Under the pieces are notes generated by a model. It saw only the letters and a list, made by a program, of their open reading frames with translations, was not told where the DNA came from and ran no database searches. A stretch of DNA of 64,000 bases from Pseudoflavonifractor phocaeensis (GTDB taxonomy: Bacteria > Bacillota > Clostridia > Oscillospirales > Oscillospiraceae). The stretch covers positions 62,001-126,000 of the forward strand of contig NZ_JADYUM010000003.1 in the NCBI RefSeq assembly GCF_021531815.1. Direction: 5' to 3'. The translations under genes and the position numbers were made by a program. Shown here piece after piece: positions 16,966-25,869 of this stretch; within the stretch, counting starts at the first letter, position 1; every line of letters starts with the position of its first letter.

Positions 16966-18555
16966 GTGCGTGTCCATATGGAAAACGAACTGCATCACCC
17001 GTTAGAAGCCCCGGCCAATCCCGGAGAGGCCCTGCATGCTGAGCCGGCTGTACCGGAGGATCAGAAAGCCGCCCCCTCCTCCGTTCACCGGCAAAGAGAA
17101 AGACTGATCCGGTGGGCGGGCCTGCTTCTCTTATTCGCGGGTCTTCTGTCCCTGTTCTGGCTGTGTCCCGTCATGGGAGACGACTGGTTCCGGGAGGAAC
17201 TGGGGCGGAACCTCCACAGCCTATCCGACCTGATGGATAAAGTGATCGCCGGCTGGTGCACCTACAACGGGCGTATTCTCGGCAACATTCTGGCCTACTC
17301 CGCAGGGGGACGGAAAGTACTGCGGGAACTGATGCGCGCCCTCTTTACCCTGGGCACCGTATGTGTCGCCGGCCGGCTGGCCGGTTTTCGCTCCCTGTGG
17401 GGCACGCTGCTTGCGGCCGCTGCCCTCCTGGCCCTGCCCAAGGAAATGTTTTGCCAGATCTACCCCTGGGCCGCCGGCTTTTTCAACTATGTGCCCCCGG
17501 TGCTTTTTCTGTTCACCGCCCTGTGGCTTATCCGGGCCGTCTTCACGGAGGAACCACTCCCGGAGAACCCGATCCGGGGAGCGGCGGTGTTCCTGCTGGG
17601 ATTCAGCGGACAGCTGTTCATTGAGAACAACACCCTGTACGCCGTCTGGGCGGGGTTGGTCCTGCTGGTCTGGTACGCCTTCCGCCGGAGGATGCTGTCC
17701 CCCACACTGGTATCCTTCTTTCTCGGCACTGTGCTGGGCGCCCTCCTGCTGTTCGCCTCTCCCTCCTACGGGCTGATCTGGAGCAGCGGCGGCGGATATG
17801 AGACGGGCCTCGGCGGCGGCCTGTCCGGTCTCTGGTCCACTGTTCAGGGCAACCAGGAGGAGGTCCTGCGCTATCTGATCGCCGGCTGTCCGGTGCTGTA
17901 CCTGTCGCTGACGGCTCTCGGCCTGGTGTGGTTCGCCCGCTCGGCCCGCCGCTGGCCGGACTGGACGGCGGCAGCGGTGCTGCTTCTGGGCTGTGTATAC
18001 TTTGCCGCGAACCGCGGCGCCTCTCTGGGCCCTTGGGCCACTCCACTGGCCGTGCTGCTGTGGGGACTGGCCCTGGGCGTGGGCTGCTGGCGCTGGCTGC
18101 CCAAAGGGGCCGGACGAAACAGCGCCCTGTTCTTCTGGGCCAGTTCCGTGGTAGCCGCTTTCCCGCTGCTCTTTGTACTGCCCATCGGCCCCCGGTGCCT
18201 GTACCTGTCTTATGTGTTTCTGCTGCTGACCGCCGGATGCCTCCTCTCCTCCCTTCCCCTGGAACGGCTGCCCAAAGCGGCGGTATGCGTGTCCGCCTCC
18301 CTGCTGGCTGCCGCCGTTCTGGGTTATTACCTATACTTGTTCCTCCCCATCCACAGTCTGGAACTGGAACGGGACGCCGCTCTGGAGCGTGCCATGGCCG
18401 CGGGCAAGACTGAGGTCACCCTGCCCGCCTATCCCCACGGAGATTACCTCTGGGATGGGGACTCCGTCAAGGTCGGTTTCCGCTACTACTACCACACCCC
18501 TGGCGACCTGACCGTCCAGTATGTGCCGGCGGACCAGTGGAACAGTGAGGGCTGA
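16966..18555 (+). CDS. Polytopic membrane protein, DUF6056-like
   Basis: The 529-aa protein has a soluble N-terminus of about 45 residues, then roughly 11 membrane segments and a short C-terminal exposed domain. After the first segment it carries CPVMGDDWFREELG and later YNGRILGN, the acidic D-D and N-x-R pattern of the GT-C-like DUF6056/GtrC-type membrane glycosyltransferase-related families. Function is unknown; surface polysaccharide modification is a guess. GTG 16966 is taken because GGAGG is 14 nt upstream; ATG 16978 is possible. A small hairpin (GCACA...TGTGC, 16956-16969) covers the start. It is monocistronic. Confidence 0.75.
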   Translation: MRVHMENELHHPLEAPANPGEALHAEPAVPEDQKAAPSSVHRQRERLIRWAGLLLLFAGLLSLFWLCPVMGDDWFREELGRNLHSLSDLMDKVIAGWCTYNGRILGNILAYSAGGRKVLRELMRALFTLGTVCVAGRLAGFRSLWGTLLAAAALLALPKEMFCQIYPWAAGFFNYVPPVLFLFTALWLIRAVFTEEPLPENPIRGAAVFLLGFSGQLFIENNTLYAVWAGLVLLVWYAFRRRMLSPTLVSFFLGTVLGALLLFASPSYGLIWSSGGGYETGLGGGLSGLWSTVQGNQEEVLRYLIAGCPVLYLSLTALGLVWFARSARRWPDWTAAAVLLLGCVYFAANRGASLGPWATPLAVLLWGLALGVGCWRWLPKGAGRNSALFFWASSVVAAFPLLFVLPIGPRCLYLSYVFLLLTAGCLLSSLPLERLPKAAVCVSASLLAAAVLGYYLYLFLPIHSLELERDAALERAMAAGKTEVTLPAYPHGDYLWDGDSVKVGFRYYYHTPGDLTVQYVPADQWNSEG

Positions 18556-18606
18556 GCCGATTCATCATGGGTTACCAGCCGCCGCCCATATCCCCATACT
18601 TCACCG

Positions 18607-18653
18607 AAAAACAGCCACATCCGGACAAAACCCGGATATGGCTGTTTTTTCCC
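18607..18653. terminator. Bidirectional terminator between DUF6056-like gene and spoIVA
   Basis: A 14-bp stem with one G-U (18611-18624 with 18632-18645), flanked by AAAA and TTTTTT. Confidence 0.9.
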
Positions 18654-18666
18654 TTTGTTTCCTCGC

Positions 18667-20145
18667 TTAAAGGATGATACAGATGAGTCCGCCGGAACCC
18701 TCGTTGATGATACGCTGGAGTGTCTCCCGCAGCTTTGCCCTTGCGTCCTCCGGCATCCGTTTCAGCTTCACATTCAGGTCCTCATTGACCAGCTCGTGGA
18801 GGGATTTCCCGAAGATGTTGGCCTCCCAGATCTTGCTGGAGTCCCCCTCATACTCCTGCAGCAGGTAGTTGATCATGTCCTCGCTCTGCTTTTCGCCCCC
18901 CACAATGGGGGATACCTCCGTCTCAATATCCGCCCGGATCATGTGTATGGACGGGGCGCTGGCTTTCAGACGGACGCCGTACCGTCCCCCCTGCTTCATG
19001 ATCTCCGGTTCCTCCAACACCAGGGAGTCGATGGAGGGTACCACGATGCCGTAACCTGTCTCCTCCACCTCCTTCAAGGCGTCAGCCACCTTGTCATAGG
19101 CCGCCTTAACCCCCGCCAGCTGGGTGAGCAGGGCCAGCAGATCTCCGTCATCGCTGACCTGGAAGCCCGACTGCTGGGACAGGGTCTCATAGAACAGGGC
19201 CCGGGGCAGCTCCAGGGAAGCCACCGACAGGCCGATGCCCAGATCGATTGAGGTGATCTGGGCCTGACTGACCACCTCACAGTCCCGGAAGGAGGCCACC
19301 GCCCGCTCCACGTCCCGGATGCGGCACAGCTGTCCGGTGCCCTCCCGGATGGCGGCGTACAGCATGGCCTTGATGGGGTGCTCCTGGGGCAGAGCGTCAA
19401 TCCAGGGCGGCAGGTACAGGTCCAGCTCCTTCAGGGGGAACTCATAGAGAACGTCCTTCAGGATCTCGTGGATCTGCTCCTGGCCAAGCTCCAGACAGTT
19501 CACCGCCATGCAGGTCACGTCATACCGCTGGGCGATGTCCGCGCGGATGGCCTGGGCCCGGTCAGAGTCGGGATAGGCCGAGTTGAGCAGCACCACAAAG
19601 GGTTTGCCCAGCTCCTTCAGCTCGGAGATCCCCCGCTCCTCCGCCTCCAGATAGTCCTCCCGGGGAATGTCGGTAATGGTGCCGTCGGTGGTGATCACAA
19701 TGCCGATGGTGGAGTGCTCCGAAATCACCTTCCGGGTTCCGATTTCCGCCGCCTCCGCCATAGGGATCTCGTGGTCGAACCAGGGAGTGGTGACCATCCG
19801 CTCTGTCTCCCCCTCCAGCTGACCCACCGCCCCGGGCACCATATAGCCCACGCAGTCGATGAGCCGGACCCGGAAGGAGGCCCCTCCGTCCACCGTCACG
19901 CTTACCGCGTCCTCGGGGACAAATTTGGGCTCGGCGGTCATGATGGTCCGGCCCGAACCGCTCTGGGGCAGCTCGTCCCGGGCCCGCTCCCGGCGGTACA
20001 CGTTGTCGATACCCGGGATCACCAGCGTCTCCATGAAACGCTTGATAAAGGTGGATTTTCCGGTACGGACCGGCCCCACGACGCCGATGTAGATGTCGCC
20101 CTCCGTCCGAAGGGCAATATCCTCATAGATTTTGCGGTCTTCCAC
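18667..20145 (-). CDS. spoIVA: Stage IV sporulation protein A
   Basis: SpoIVA is the ATP-hydrolysing, self-polymerising base of the spore coat on the outer forespore membrane. The 492-aa product has a TRAFAC-type Walker A GPVRTGKST at residues 24-32, the SGSGRTIMTAEPKF region, DCVGYM as Walker B and LNSAYP, with the long alpha-helical middle and C-terminal domain typical of the protein. It starts at GTG 20145, 8 nt after GAAGGAGG. A sigma-E-type promoter lies 47 bp upstream. The neighbours are SipL-like and SpoVM genes, its two known partners in assembly. Confidence 0.97.
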   Translation of the reverse strand: MEDRKIYEDIALRTEGDIYIGVVGPVRTGKSTFIKRFMETLVIPGIDNVYRRERARDELPQSGSGRTIMTAEPKFVPEDAVSVTVDGGASFRVRLIDCVGYMVPGAVGQLEGETERMVTTPWFDHEIPMAEAAEIGTRKVISEHSTIGIVITTDGTITDIPREDYLEAEERGISELKELGKPFVVLLNSAYPDSDRAQAIRADIAQRYDVTCMAVNCLELGQEQIHEILKDVLYEFPLKELDLYLPPWIDALPQEHPIKAMLYAAIREGTGQLCRIRDVERAVASFRDCEVVSQAQITSIDLGIGLSVASLELPRALFYETLSQQSGFQVSDDGDLLALLTQLAGVKAAYDKVADALKEVEETGYGIVVPSIDSLVLEEPEIMKQGGRYGVRLKASAPSIHMIRADIETEVSPIVGGEKQSEDMINYLLQEYEGDSSKIWEANIFGKSLHELVNEDLNVKLKRMPEDARAKLRETLQRIINEGSGGLICIIL

Positions 20146-20191
20146 TGCGATTCCTCCTTCGGCCCTATTCGTCAGCCGGTAGTTTCCCTAC

Positions 20192-20221
20192 ACTCTATGA
20201 GGATAAGCCCTGGAATATAAC
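20192..20221 (-). promoter_or_regulatory. Sigma-E-type promoter of spoIVA
   Basis: On the - strand GTTATATT (20221-20214), a 14-bp spacer and CATAGAGT (20199-20192). This matches the Bacillus sigma-E consensus in 7 of 8 and 6 of 8 positions with the correct spacing, fitting mother-cell expression. Confidence 0.7.
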
Positions 20222-20243
20222 CCGGGCTTCAGAGGCTGTTACA

Positions 20244-20268
20244 GAAAACGGCCGCCCATAGGGCGGCC
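20244..20268 (-). terminator. Terminator of the sipL-like gene
   Basis: GGCCGCCC (20250-20257) pairs with GGGCGGCC (20261-20268), followed on the - strand by GTTTTC. It separates the sipL-like gene from spoIVA. Confidence 0.8.
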
Positions 20269-20303
20269 ATTCTGATTCGTCTTTTCACGCCCCGGCGGCA
20301 CTC

Positions 20304-21830
20304 CTACCTCATGCGTGGGATCAGCAGCATCCGGCCCTCGGGGAGGGCGTCCTCGCTGAGTTCATTGGCCTGCAGGATCTGCTGGGTGGTGGTACCGTAG
20401 GCCTTGGCCAGCTCCCAGATACCCTCCCCGGGCGCGGCCAGACGCAGGACCACCGAGGGACAGGGGCCCTCCCCCCGGGTCCTGGGGCCGCCCAGCCGGG
20501 CTTCCCGCACCGACGGTACCTGGGTACGGCCCAGTGTGAGGCAGTGGAACTCCAGGGTGAACCGTACCTCGGCGCCCCCGGCCGCCGGGACGGCAAAGAC
20601 CTCACCGGGGCAGCGGCAGACGCAGGTGCAGCGGTAATCCTCCGGGCAGTCCAGTCGGCAGGTCACGGGAACGGTCCTGTGGGCGCACTGGACCAGGCCG
20701 TTTTCATCCAGGTAGAGGACTGTGATCCAGGCCTCCGCGCTGAGCAGCAGAGTGTTGCCCTCCCGGCTCTGGGTCACCTGGCCCAGGGTCAGGCGGCTGT
20801 CAATGACGCTGCGTACCAGTTCCCCCGTCTCCAGCAGCTCCCGCACCGCCTGTGGCCGGACAGACTGCTCCCCCAACTTCCAAAGTGTCTGGAGCTCGCT
20901 GTCCGCCTCCATCTCATATGCGGTGCTGTACAGGTCCTGCAGCAGAGTCACTGGCCTCCGGCACCGTACCCCAGCCTGGGCCAGCAGCTCCAGGTCCACG
21001 TTCAGACTGCCTCCGTCAGCCAAATCTGTCTCCCAGGTCAGATCGGTGAGCTCCACATCCACCTGGCAGTCCCCCTCCTCATTCTCCCCGGACACCTCCA
21101 TGACCTGGGAGAAGGTGAGGGACTCGTGGCTGGAGGTCAGGCCCCCATCCCCCTCCTGGAGGAGCATATGGAGGTCTACTGTGCCCTTGAAGATCATCTT
21201 GCTGCCCACCAGCTTGCTTTCCGTGCACATGGGCTGGGCCCACAGGGCCATGATCCGGGGCACCTCTCCCGGACTGGAGGGCAGGCGTACCTGCTCCTGG
21301 AATGTAAAGGGCTTCTCCTGAACAGCACTGATCAGACAGGTCTCCCCGTGGAATTGGCGCTGACAAAGCCCAGCCCCCTCCCGCTCCTGGACGCCCCGGC
21401 AAAGGGTACATTTGGAGGGCTGATAGGCGGCCACATCCACCGCCAGGTCCACCCGCAGCAGCACCTTGCGGGGATTCAGGGCCCGGGCCTCCGCCCTGCG
21501 CAGTCTGGGAGAGGCAAAGACGGTCCCATCCCCGGTGAAGCCCGGCGCCTCCGCCTGGCAGGTAAAGGGCAGCCCCACCTCCATCCGCCGCAGTCCGCTG
21601 CCCTCCTCGGGCTGGTACAGGATGGCCGCCTTCACCATACCGGAGACCATGGCCGCTCCGTCCCGGGCCTGCTTCCCCGTCAGCACCGCCTGACCGCATA
21701 CATCCACAATGCGCAAAATGTCCGGGCAGGCATCCGGGACGATACTCTCCAGGGTCTCCTCCTGGCACAGGGTCACCTCCGCCGCCGTTTCATAGAAATT
21801 CATGGTCTCCCGATCAAATTCCAGTTCCAT
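20304..21830 (-). CDS. sipL: SPOCS and LysM domain protein, SipL-like
   Basis: The 508-aa protein begins MELEFDRETMNFYETAAEVT. Repeated beta-rich SPOCS (DUF3794) segments fill residues 1 to about 450, and a LysM domain ends the protein (GEGIWELAKAYGTTTQQILQ, then a LIPRMR end). This order is that of SipL of Clostridioides difficile, which binds SpoIVA through the LysM domain to anchor the coat. Its position next to spoIVA and spoVM supports that role. ATG 21830 has GGGAGAGGA upstream; a frame running further back would cross the promoter. The symbol is by analogy. Confidence 0.85.
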   Translation of the reverse strand: MELEFDRETMNFYETAAEVTLCQEETLESIVPDACPDILRIVDVCGQAVLTGKQARDGAAMVSGMVKAAILYQPEEGSGLRRMEVGLPFTCQAEAPGFTGDGTVFASPRLRRAEARALNPRKVLLRVDLAVDVAAYQPSKCTLCRGVQEREGAGLCQRQFHGETCLISAVQEKPFTFQEQVRLPSSPGEVPRIMALWAQPMCTESKLVGSKMIFKGTVDLHMLLQEGDGGLTSSHESLTFSQVMEVSGENEEGDCQVDVELTDLTWETDLADGGSLNVDLELLAQAGVRCRRPVTLLQDLYSTAYEMEADSELQTLWKLGEQSVRPQAVRELLETGELVRSVIDSRLTLGQVTQSREGNTLLLSAEAWITVLYLDENGLVQCAHRTVPVTCRLDCPEDYRCTCVCRCPGEVFAVPAAGGAEVRFTLEFHCLTLGRTQVPSVREARLGGPRTRGEGPCPSVVLRLAAPGEGIWELAKAYGTTTQQILQANELSEDALPEGRMLLIPRMR

Positions 21831-21899
21831 GGTCGCTGTCCTCTCCCTTGTCACAGTATCATGTCCATTCCGGCCATCCGGGGGCACTGGCTTTGTGAC

Positions 21900-21929
21900 A
21901 CTATATGGCTGGGGGAGAAAATGTATGCC
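21900..21929 (-). promoter_or_regulatory. Sigma-E-type promoter of the sipL-like gene
   Basis: On the - strand GGCATACA (21929-21922), a 14-bp spacer and CATATAGT (21907-21900), about 6 of 8 in each box. It has the same geometry as the spoIVA promoter and would start transcription near 21892. Confidence 0.6.
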
Positions 21930-21934
21930 TGTTT

Positions 21935-22006
21935 TTACTTCAGACCGAACACTCTGCGCAGCAGGCCCCGCAGGCATTTGGGGGAACGTACCACCACGAT
22001 GCCCAT
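21935..22006 (-). CDS. spoVM: Stage V sporulation protein SpoVM (23 aa)
   Basis: This 23-residue amphipathic peptide begins MGIVVVRSPKCLRG and ends RRVFGLK. SpoVM inserts into the convex outer forespore membrane and recruits SpoIVA; the Bacillus peptide is 26 aa with a key proline at position 9, and a proline is at position 9 here too, followed by the same lysine and the basic-hydrophobic helix. GGGGAGG precedes ATG 22006 by about 8 nt. It lies 105 bp upstream of the sipL-like gene and near spoIVA, its two functional partners. It is far below usual gene-finder length cut-offs. Assignment rests on pattern, length and context. Confidence 0.85.
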   Translation of the reverse strand: MGIVVVRSPKCLRGLLRRVFGLK

Positions 22007-22052
22007 GAAAACGCCTCCCCTCCCTCATAGATTGGCCGTTTCCGGCTGTGTC

Positions 22053-22082
22053 ATCCTATGTCACGGGGGCCGTGTTTGACAC
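22053..22082 (-). promoter_or_regulatory. Weak candidate sporulation promoter of spoVM
   Basis: CATAGGAT (22060-22053 on the - strand) matches the sigma-E/sigma-K -10 pattern in 6 of 8 positions, but no good -35 box lies at 14 bp. Confidence 0.25.
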
Positions 22083-22113
22083 AGGAGATTTCTCCGCCCT
22101 CCCTCCACTCCGG

Positions 22114-22160
22114 AGAAAAAACATCCCGAACGGACCGTAAGACGCGGTTCGTTCGGGATA
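22114..22160 (-). terminator. Terminator of the rsgA operon
   Basis: A 15-bp stem with one G-U (22123-22137 with 22145-22159) followed on the - strand by GTTTTTTC. It ends the long run that starts at yicC. Confidence 0.9.
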
Positions 22161-22163
22161 CTT

Positions 22164-23075
22164 TCATTTCATGGATGGGTCCTGCTGGTTTTTGCGCCGC
22201 TCCCAGTCGGGGACGGCCTTAGCCTGCTGGTACAGGCGGACGTAGCTCTGGTGCCGGGTGGGTTGGATCTTGCCCTGGGCCAGGGCCTCCAGCACGGCGC
22301 AGCCCTTCTCCTTCACATGGGCACAGTCCTGAAAGCGGCACTTGTCCAGGTAAGGCGCAAACTCCCGGAAGGCGTATTGCAGGTCCTCCGCCCGGGCCAG
22401 CTCCATCCGGTCCACATCGAAGGAGGAAAAGCCCGGGGTGTCGGCCACCAGAGTGCCGCAGGACAGCCGCAGCAGCTCCACGTGCCGGGTGGTGTGCCGG
22501 CCCCGGCCCAGCTTCTGGCTCACGTCGCCGGTAGCCAGGGCGAACTGGGGATCTAGCACATTCAGGATGCTGGATTTTCCTACGCCCGAGTTTCCTGTAA
22601 AGGCAGATACCTTTCCAGTAATTGCCTGCCGCAATTCCTCCATACCCTCCCCGGTTTCCGCGCTGACCATCAGGGTCCGGAAGCCCGCCGTCCGGTAGAT
22701 GGCGGCCAGGGGCTCCCCATCGGCCAGGTCGCACTTGTTGACGCAGACCACCACGTCACATCCCCGGCTCTCGGCAATGGCGGCCACCCGGTCGATGAGG
22801 AAGGGATCAGTCACGGGGATGGCCTGGGAGGCGATGACCACCAGCTGGTCGATATTGGCCACGGCGGGGCGGAAAAATTCGTTCTTTCGGGGCAGGATCT
22901 CCTCCAGCGCGCCGCTGCCGTTTTCCAGGGGGGTAAAGCGCACCCGGTCCCCCACCAGCGGGGTGACCTTGTCCCGGCGCAGCTTGCCCCGGCCCCGGCA
23001 GGCGGTGACGGTTTGCCCGTCGTCCACGTAATAGAAGCCGCTGAGGGCCTTCATGATGATTCCTTCCGACGTCAT
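22164..23075 (-). CDS. rsgA: Ribosome small-subunit-dependent GTPase A
   Basis: RsgA checks late 30S maturation and is a circularly permuted GTPase. The 303-aa product has an N-terminal OB fold (GIIMKALSGFYYV start), G4 NKCDL at about 114-118 before G1 GNSGVGKSS and G3 DTPGFSS, and a C-terminal zinc motif (CRFQDCAHVKEKGCAV). ATG 23075 overlaps the prkC stop by 4 bp and has GGAG 8 nt upstream. It is last in the operon. Confidence 0.96.
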   Translation of the reverse strand: MTSEGIIMKALSGFYYVDDGQTVTACRGRGKLRRDKVTPLVGDRVRFTPLENGSGALEEILPRKNEFFRPAVANIDQLVVIASQAIPVTDPFLIDRVAAIAESRGCDVVVCVNKCDLADGEPLAAIYRTAGFRTLMVSAETGEGMEELRQAITGKVSAFTGNSGVGKSSILNVLDPQFALATGDVSQKLGRGRHTTRHVELLRLSCGTLVADTPGFSSFDVDRMELARAEDLQYAFREFAPYLDKCRFQDCAHVKEKGCAVLEALAQGKIQPTRHQSYVRLYQQAKAVPDWERRKNQQDPSMK

Positions 23076-25060
23076 GGCGTAAACTCCACAGAGATACTGT
23101 CGGCCTGGACGCCGTTATAATAGACCGTCAAAGTTTTGGTCTCCCCTGCCGGCGCGGTGACCGTCACGGGGACAGTCAGCTCCATGGCGGTATCCACATC
23201 CTGGGAGAAGATCACCGCGCCGTCCATCATCACCTGGACGTTGACCACGTCGCCCCTGTCAGGCAGGGAGATGTCCACGGTCTTGGTGACCTCCTTGGGC
23301 TGACTGGCGGGGTCCGGACCCTGGCTCACCTGGAGATTCACCTTGGTCCCCTCGGATACCATGGTCGTGACCGCGGGGTACTGGTCCACCACCACGCCGG
23401 CTTCCACCGTATCGCTGTATACCGGCGTAATTTCACCCACCTCCAGCTTCTGGAAGGTGATCTGTTTCTCCGCATTGGCCTGGGTCATGCCCACCACATT
23501 AAACATGGGGAATTCCTCCACCTTGGGACCCAGGCTGATGACCAGATGGACGGTGGTGCCAGGCGCCACCGGGGTGTCAGCCAGGGGCGTGAAGGAAATG
23601 ACGTGGTCCTTGGCCACCTCGTCGCTGTTTTCATAGTCGGGGGTATCGTACTTCAGCTTATGCTCATCCAGCACGATAAAGGCCTTGCGGTACTCCAGAT
23701 TATACAGGTCAGGCACCTGGACGATCTGCGGGCCGCCGCTGACGGTGACGGTGATCTGGGTCACCGGCTCCCCCACCTTGCTGCCCGCCGCCGGGTCCTG
23801 GTTCAGGATGGTGCCCGCCTCGGCGTCATTTTCCACCGTATTGCCCAGCACCACGGTGAACCGGCCCAAAAGCGCGGTATCCTGGAGGACCTGCTCATAG
23901 TTCTTGCCCGTCAGGGGTGGGACCTCATAGGTTTGGGGCGGAGCGAAAAGGCCGGAGAAGAAGGTTCGGAACAGGAAATAGAATACCCCCGCCAGAAACA
24001 GCAGCACCGCCGCCACGCAGGCTACAATGGTCCAGGGAGAGCCGCCCCGGCGCTCCTCCTCGTCCTCCTCATAGCGCTGGACGTGCCGGCCGCCGGAGCG
24101 CTCGCTCCTGGGCCGCTCATAGTCCTCCCCCGAGGCGTGAATGTGGGTGACCGGACGGATGCGGGTCTTGTCCTCGTCTGGTTCTTCCTCGGGCAAAAAC
24201 TCGTGGAGGTCATAATCAAAGTTGATGTTGGGATTTTTACGGAACTCCTCCAGGTCGGCGAGCATCTCGTCGGCGCAGGAGTAACGGTCATCCGGGTTGG
24301 GGGCCATAGCCTTCATGGTGATCTTTTCCAGGGCCTCGGGGATGGAGGGATCGATCTCCCTGGGAGACAGGGGGATGGAGTTGATGTGCTGAATGGCCAC
24401 GGACACGGGGGTGTCCCCCTCAAAGGGCAGGCGTCCGGTGATCATCTCATAGAGGACCACGCCGGCGGAGTACAGGTCGGACCGGGCGTCGATGTGGCTG
24501 CCCCGGGCCTGCTCCGGGGAGATATAGTGGACGGAGCCCAGAGCCTCCTGAGTCAGGGTACTGTGTCCCCCGGAGGCCACCCGGGCGATGCCAAAGTCGG
24601 CCACCTTCACGCTGCCGTCCCGGAGGACCATCACATTGTGGGGCTTGATGTCCCGGTGGATGATGCCCCGGCTGTGGGCGTGGCCCAAGGCCTTGACGAT
24701 CTGGGTGATGAAGTGCAGGGCCTCCCGCCAGTTGAGCTTGTTCCCCTTTTTCTGCATGTACTGCTTCAGGGTGATGCCGTCGATGAGCTCCATGACGATA
24801 TACTCCAGCTCAGAGGAGCGGCTCACGTCGTACACCGCCACGATGTTGGGGTGGGACAGCATGGCGACGGCCTGGGACTCGTCGTGGAAGCGACGGCGGA
24901 ACTCGGCGTCCTGGGCCAGATCCTCCCGCAGGATCTTGATGGCCACCAGCCGGTTCAGCCGGTGGCAGCGGGCCTTGTAGACCCGGGCCATGCCGCCGGT
25001 GCCGATGAGCTCCAGTATCTCATATCGGTTATCGAGTAATTTACCGATGTACGGATCCAT
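23072..25060 (-). CDS. prkC: PASTA-domain serine/threonine kinase
   Basis: The 662-aa membrane kinase has an N-terminal kinase domain (glycine loop GTGGMARVYKA, Lys42, HRDIKPHN at 135-142, DFG at 155-157), an acidic linker, one membrane segment around residues 346-368 and three PASTA repeats, followed by a roughly 80-residue beta-type C-terminal domain. PASTA domains sense muropeptides or lipid II outside the cell; PrkC controls germination and wall growth in Bacillus. The PP2C phosphatase gene lies just upstream, the standard antagonistic pair. Confidence 0.96.
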   Translation of the reverse strand: MDPYIGKLLDNRYEILELIGTGGMARVYKARCHRLNRLVAIKILREDLAQDAEFRRRFHDESQAVAMLSHPNIVAVYDVSRSSELEYIVMELIDGITLKQYMQKKGNKLNWREALHFITQIVKALGHAHSRGIIHRDIKPHNVMVLRDGSVKVADFGIARVASGGHSTLTQEALGSVHYISPEQARGSHIDARSDLYSAGVVLYEMITGRLPFEGDTPVSVAIQHINSIPLSPREIDPSIPEALEKITMKAMAPNPDDRYSCADEMLADLEEFRKNPNINFDYDLHEFLPEEEPDEDKTRIRPVTHIHASGEDYERPRSERSGGRHVQRYEEDEEERRGGSPWTIVACVAAVLLFLAGVFYFLFRTFFSGLFAPPQTYEVPPLTGKNYEQVLQDTALLGRFTVVLGNTVENDAEAGTILNQDPAAGSKVGEPVTQITVTVSGGPQIVQVPDLYNLEYRKAFIVLDEHKLKYDTPDYENSDEVAKDHVISFTPLADTPVAPGTTVHLVISLGPKVEEFPMFNVVGMTQANAEKQITFQKLEVGEITPVYSDTVEAGVVVDQYPAVTTMVSEGTKVNLQVSQGPDPASQPKEVTKTVDISLPDRGDVVNVQVMMDGAVIFSQDVDTAMELTVPVTVTAPAGETKTLTVYYNGVQADSISVEFTP

Positions 25061-25098
25061 GGTAAATATCCTCCTTCTCTTTCAGGGTCGTGCCGGAG

Positions 25099-25818
25099 TC
25101 AGCGGCGGATCAGCACCGCCGTCACGTTGTCCGGAGCGCCCCGGTGCAGGGCGATGTCCAACAGACGCTGGCAGCAGCTCTCGATCTCTCCGCCGTGGAT
25201 GACCTCATAGAGCATCTCCTGCTCCGTGACCACGTTGCTCAGTCCGTCGCTGCACAGCAGCAGGCAGTCTCCCGGGGCCATGGCCTGCCGGAAGCAGTCA
25301 GCCAGCAGCACCGGCTCCGCCCCCAACGCCCGGGTGATCAGGTTTTTGTGGGGGTGGATGCGGGCCTGCTCCCGGGTCAGCTCGCCCCGTTCCACCATAT
25401 CCTCCACCAGTGAGTGGTCCCGGGTGACCAGGACGATCCCCTCCTGATTGATGTGGTAGGCCCGGCTGTCCCCCTCGTTGAGGATGACCGCCTCCCCCGG
25501 CCCGGCCAGGGCCGCCACCAGGGTGGTGCCCATACCGGCACATTCCGGGTCGTTGGCCGCCCGCTGAAAGACCTCCTGGTTGGCCAGGGCGGCCGAGGTC
25601 TGCATCCGTTCCTGGTCGTTAGGCTCGTCTTTTTGCTCCAGGAAGCGGCGCATGAACAGCTCCACCGCCATGGTGCTGGCCACGTTGCCCGCCCGGGCGC
25701 CTCCCATACCGTCGCAGACCAGGGCGATGATACGCCCGTCCTCCAGAAGCCGGGCGTCAAAAGCGTCCTGATTTTGTTGCCGGACCGCACCCCTGTGGGT
25801 GATTCCCCATGTCTCCAT
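25099..25818 (-). CDS. stp: PP2C-family protein serine/threonine phosphatase
   Basis: This 239-aa soluble phosphatase reverses PrkC phosphorylation. It shows the PP2C metal motifs: RQQNQDAF (first aspartate), LVCDGMGGARAG, GDSRAYHI, and LCSDGLSNVV with PDNVTAVLIRR at the end. It lies 38 bp upstream of prkC and 50 bp after rlmN, in the common order rlmN-stp-prkC-rsgA. A PrpC-type name is equally valid. Confidence 0.95.
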   Translation of the reverse strand: METWGITHRGAVRQQNQDAFDARLLEDGRIIALVCDGMGGARAGNVASTMAVELFMRRFLEQKDEPNDQERMQTSAALANQEVFQRAANDPECAGMGTTLVAALAGPGEAVILNEGDSRAYHINQEGIVLVTRDHSLVEDMVERGELTREQARIHPHKNLITRALGAEPVLLADCFRQAMAPGDCLLLCSDGLSNVVTEQEMLYEVIHGGEIESCCQRLLDIALHRGAPDNVTAVLIRR

Positions 25819-25869
25819 GGAACATCTTCCTCTTTTCTGCCGGGATCCCGGCGAAACTGGGGCCTGATT

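Noticed and set aside
20544-22079. 511-codon + strand frame opposite the sipL-like gene
   Set aside because: Crosses the spoVM gene and promoters and has no recognisable domain.
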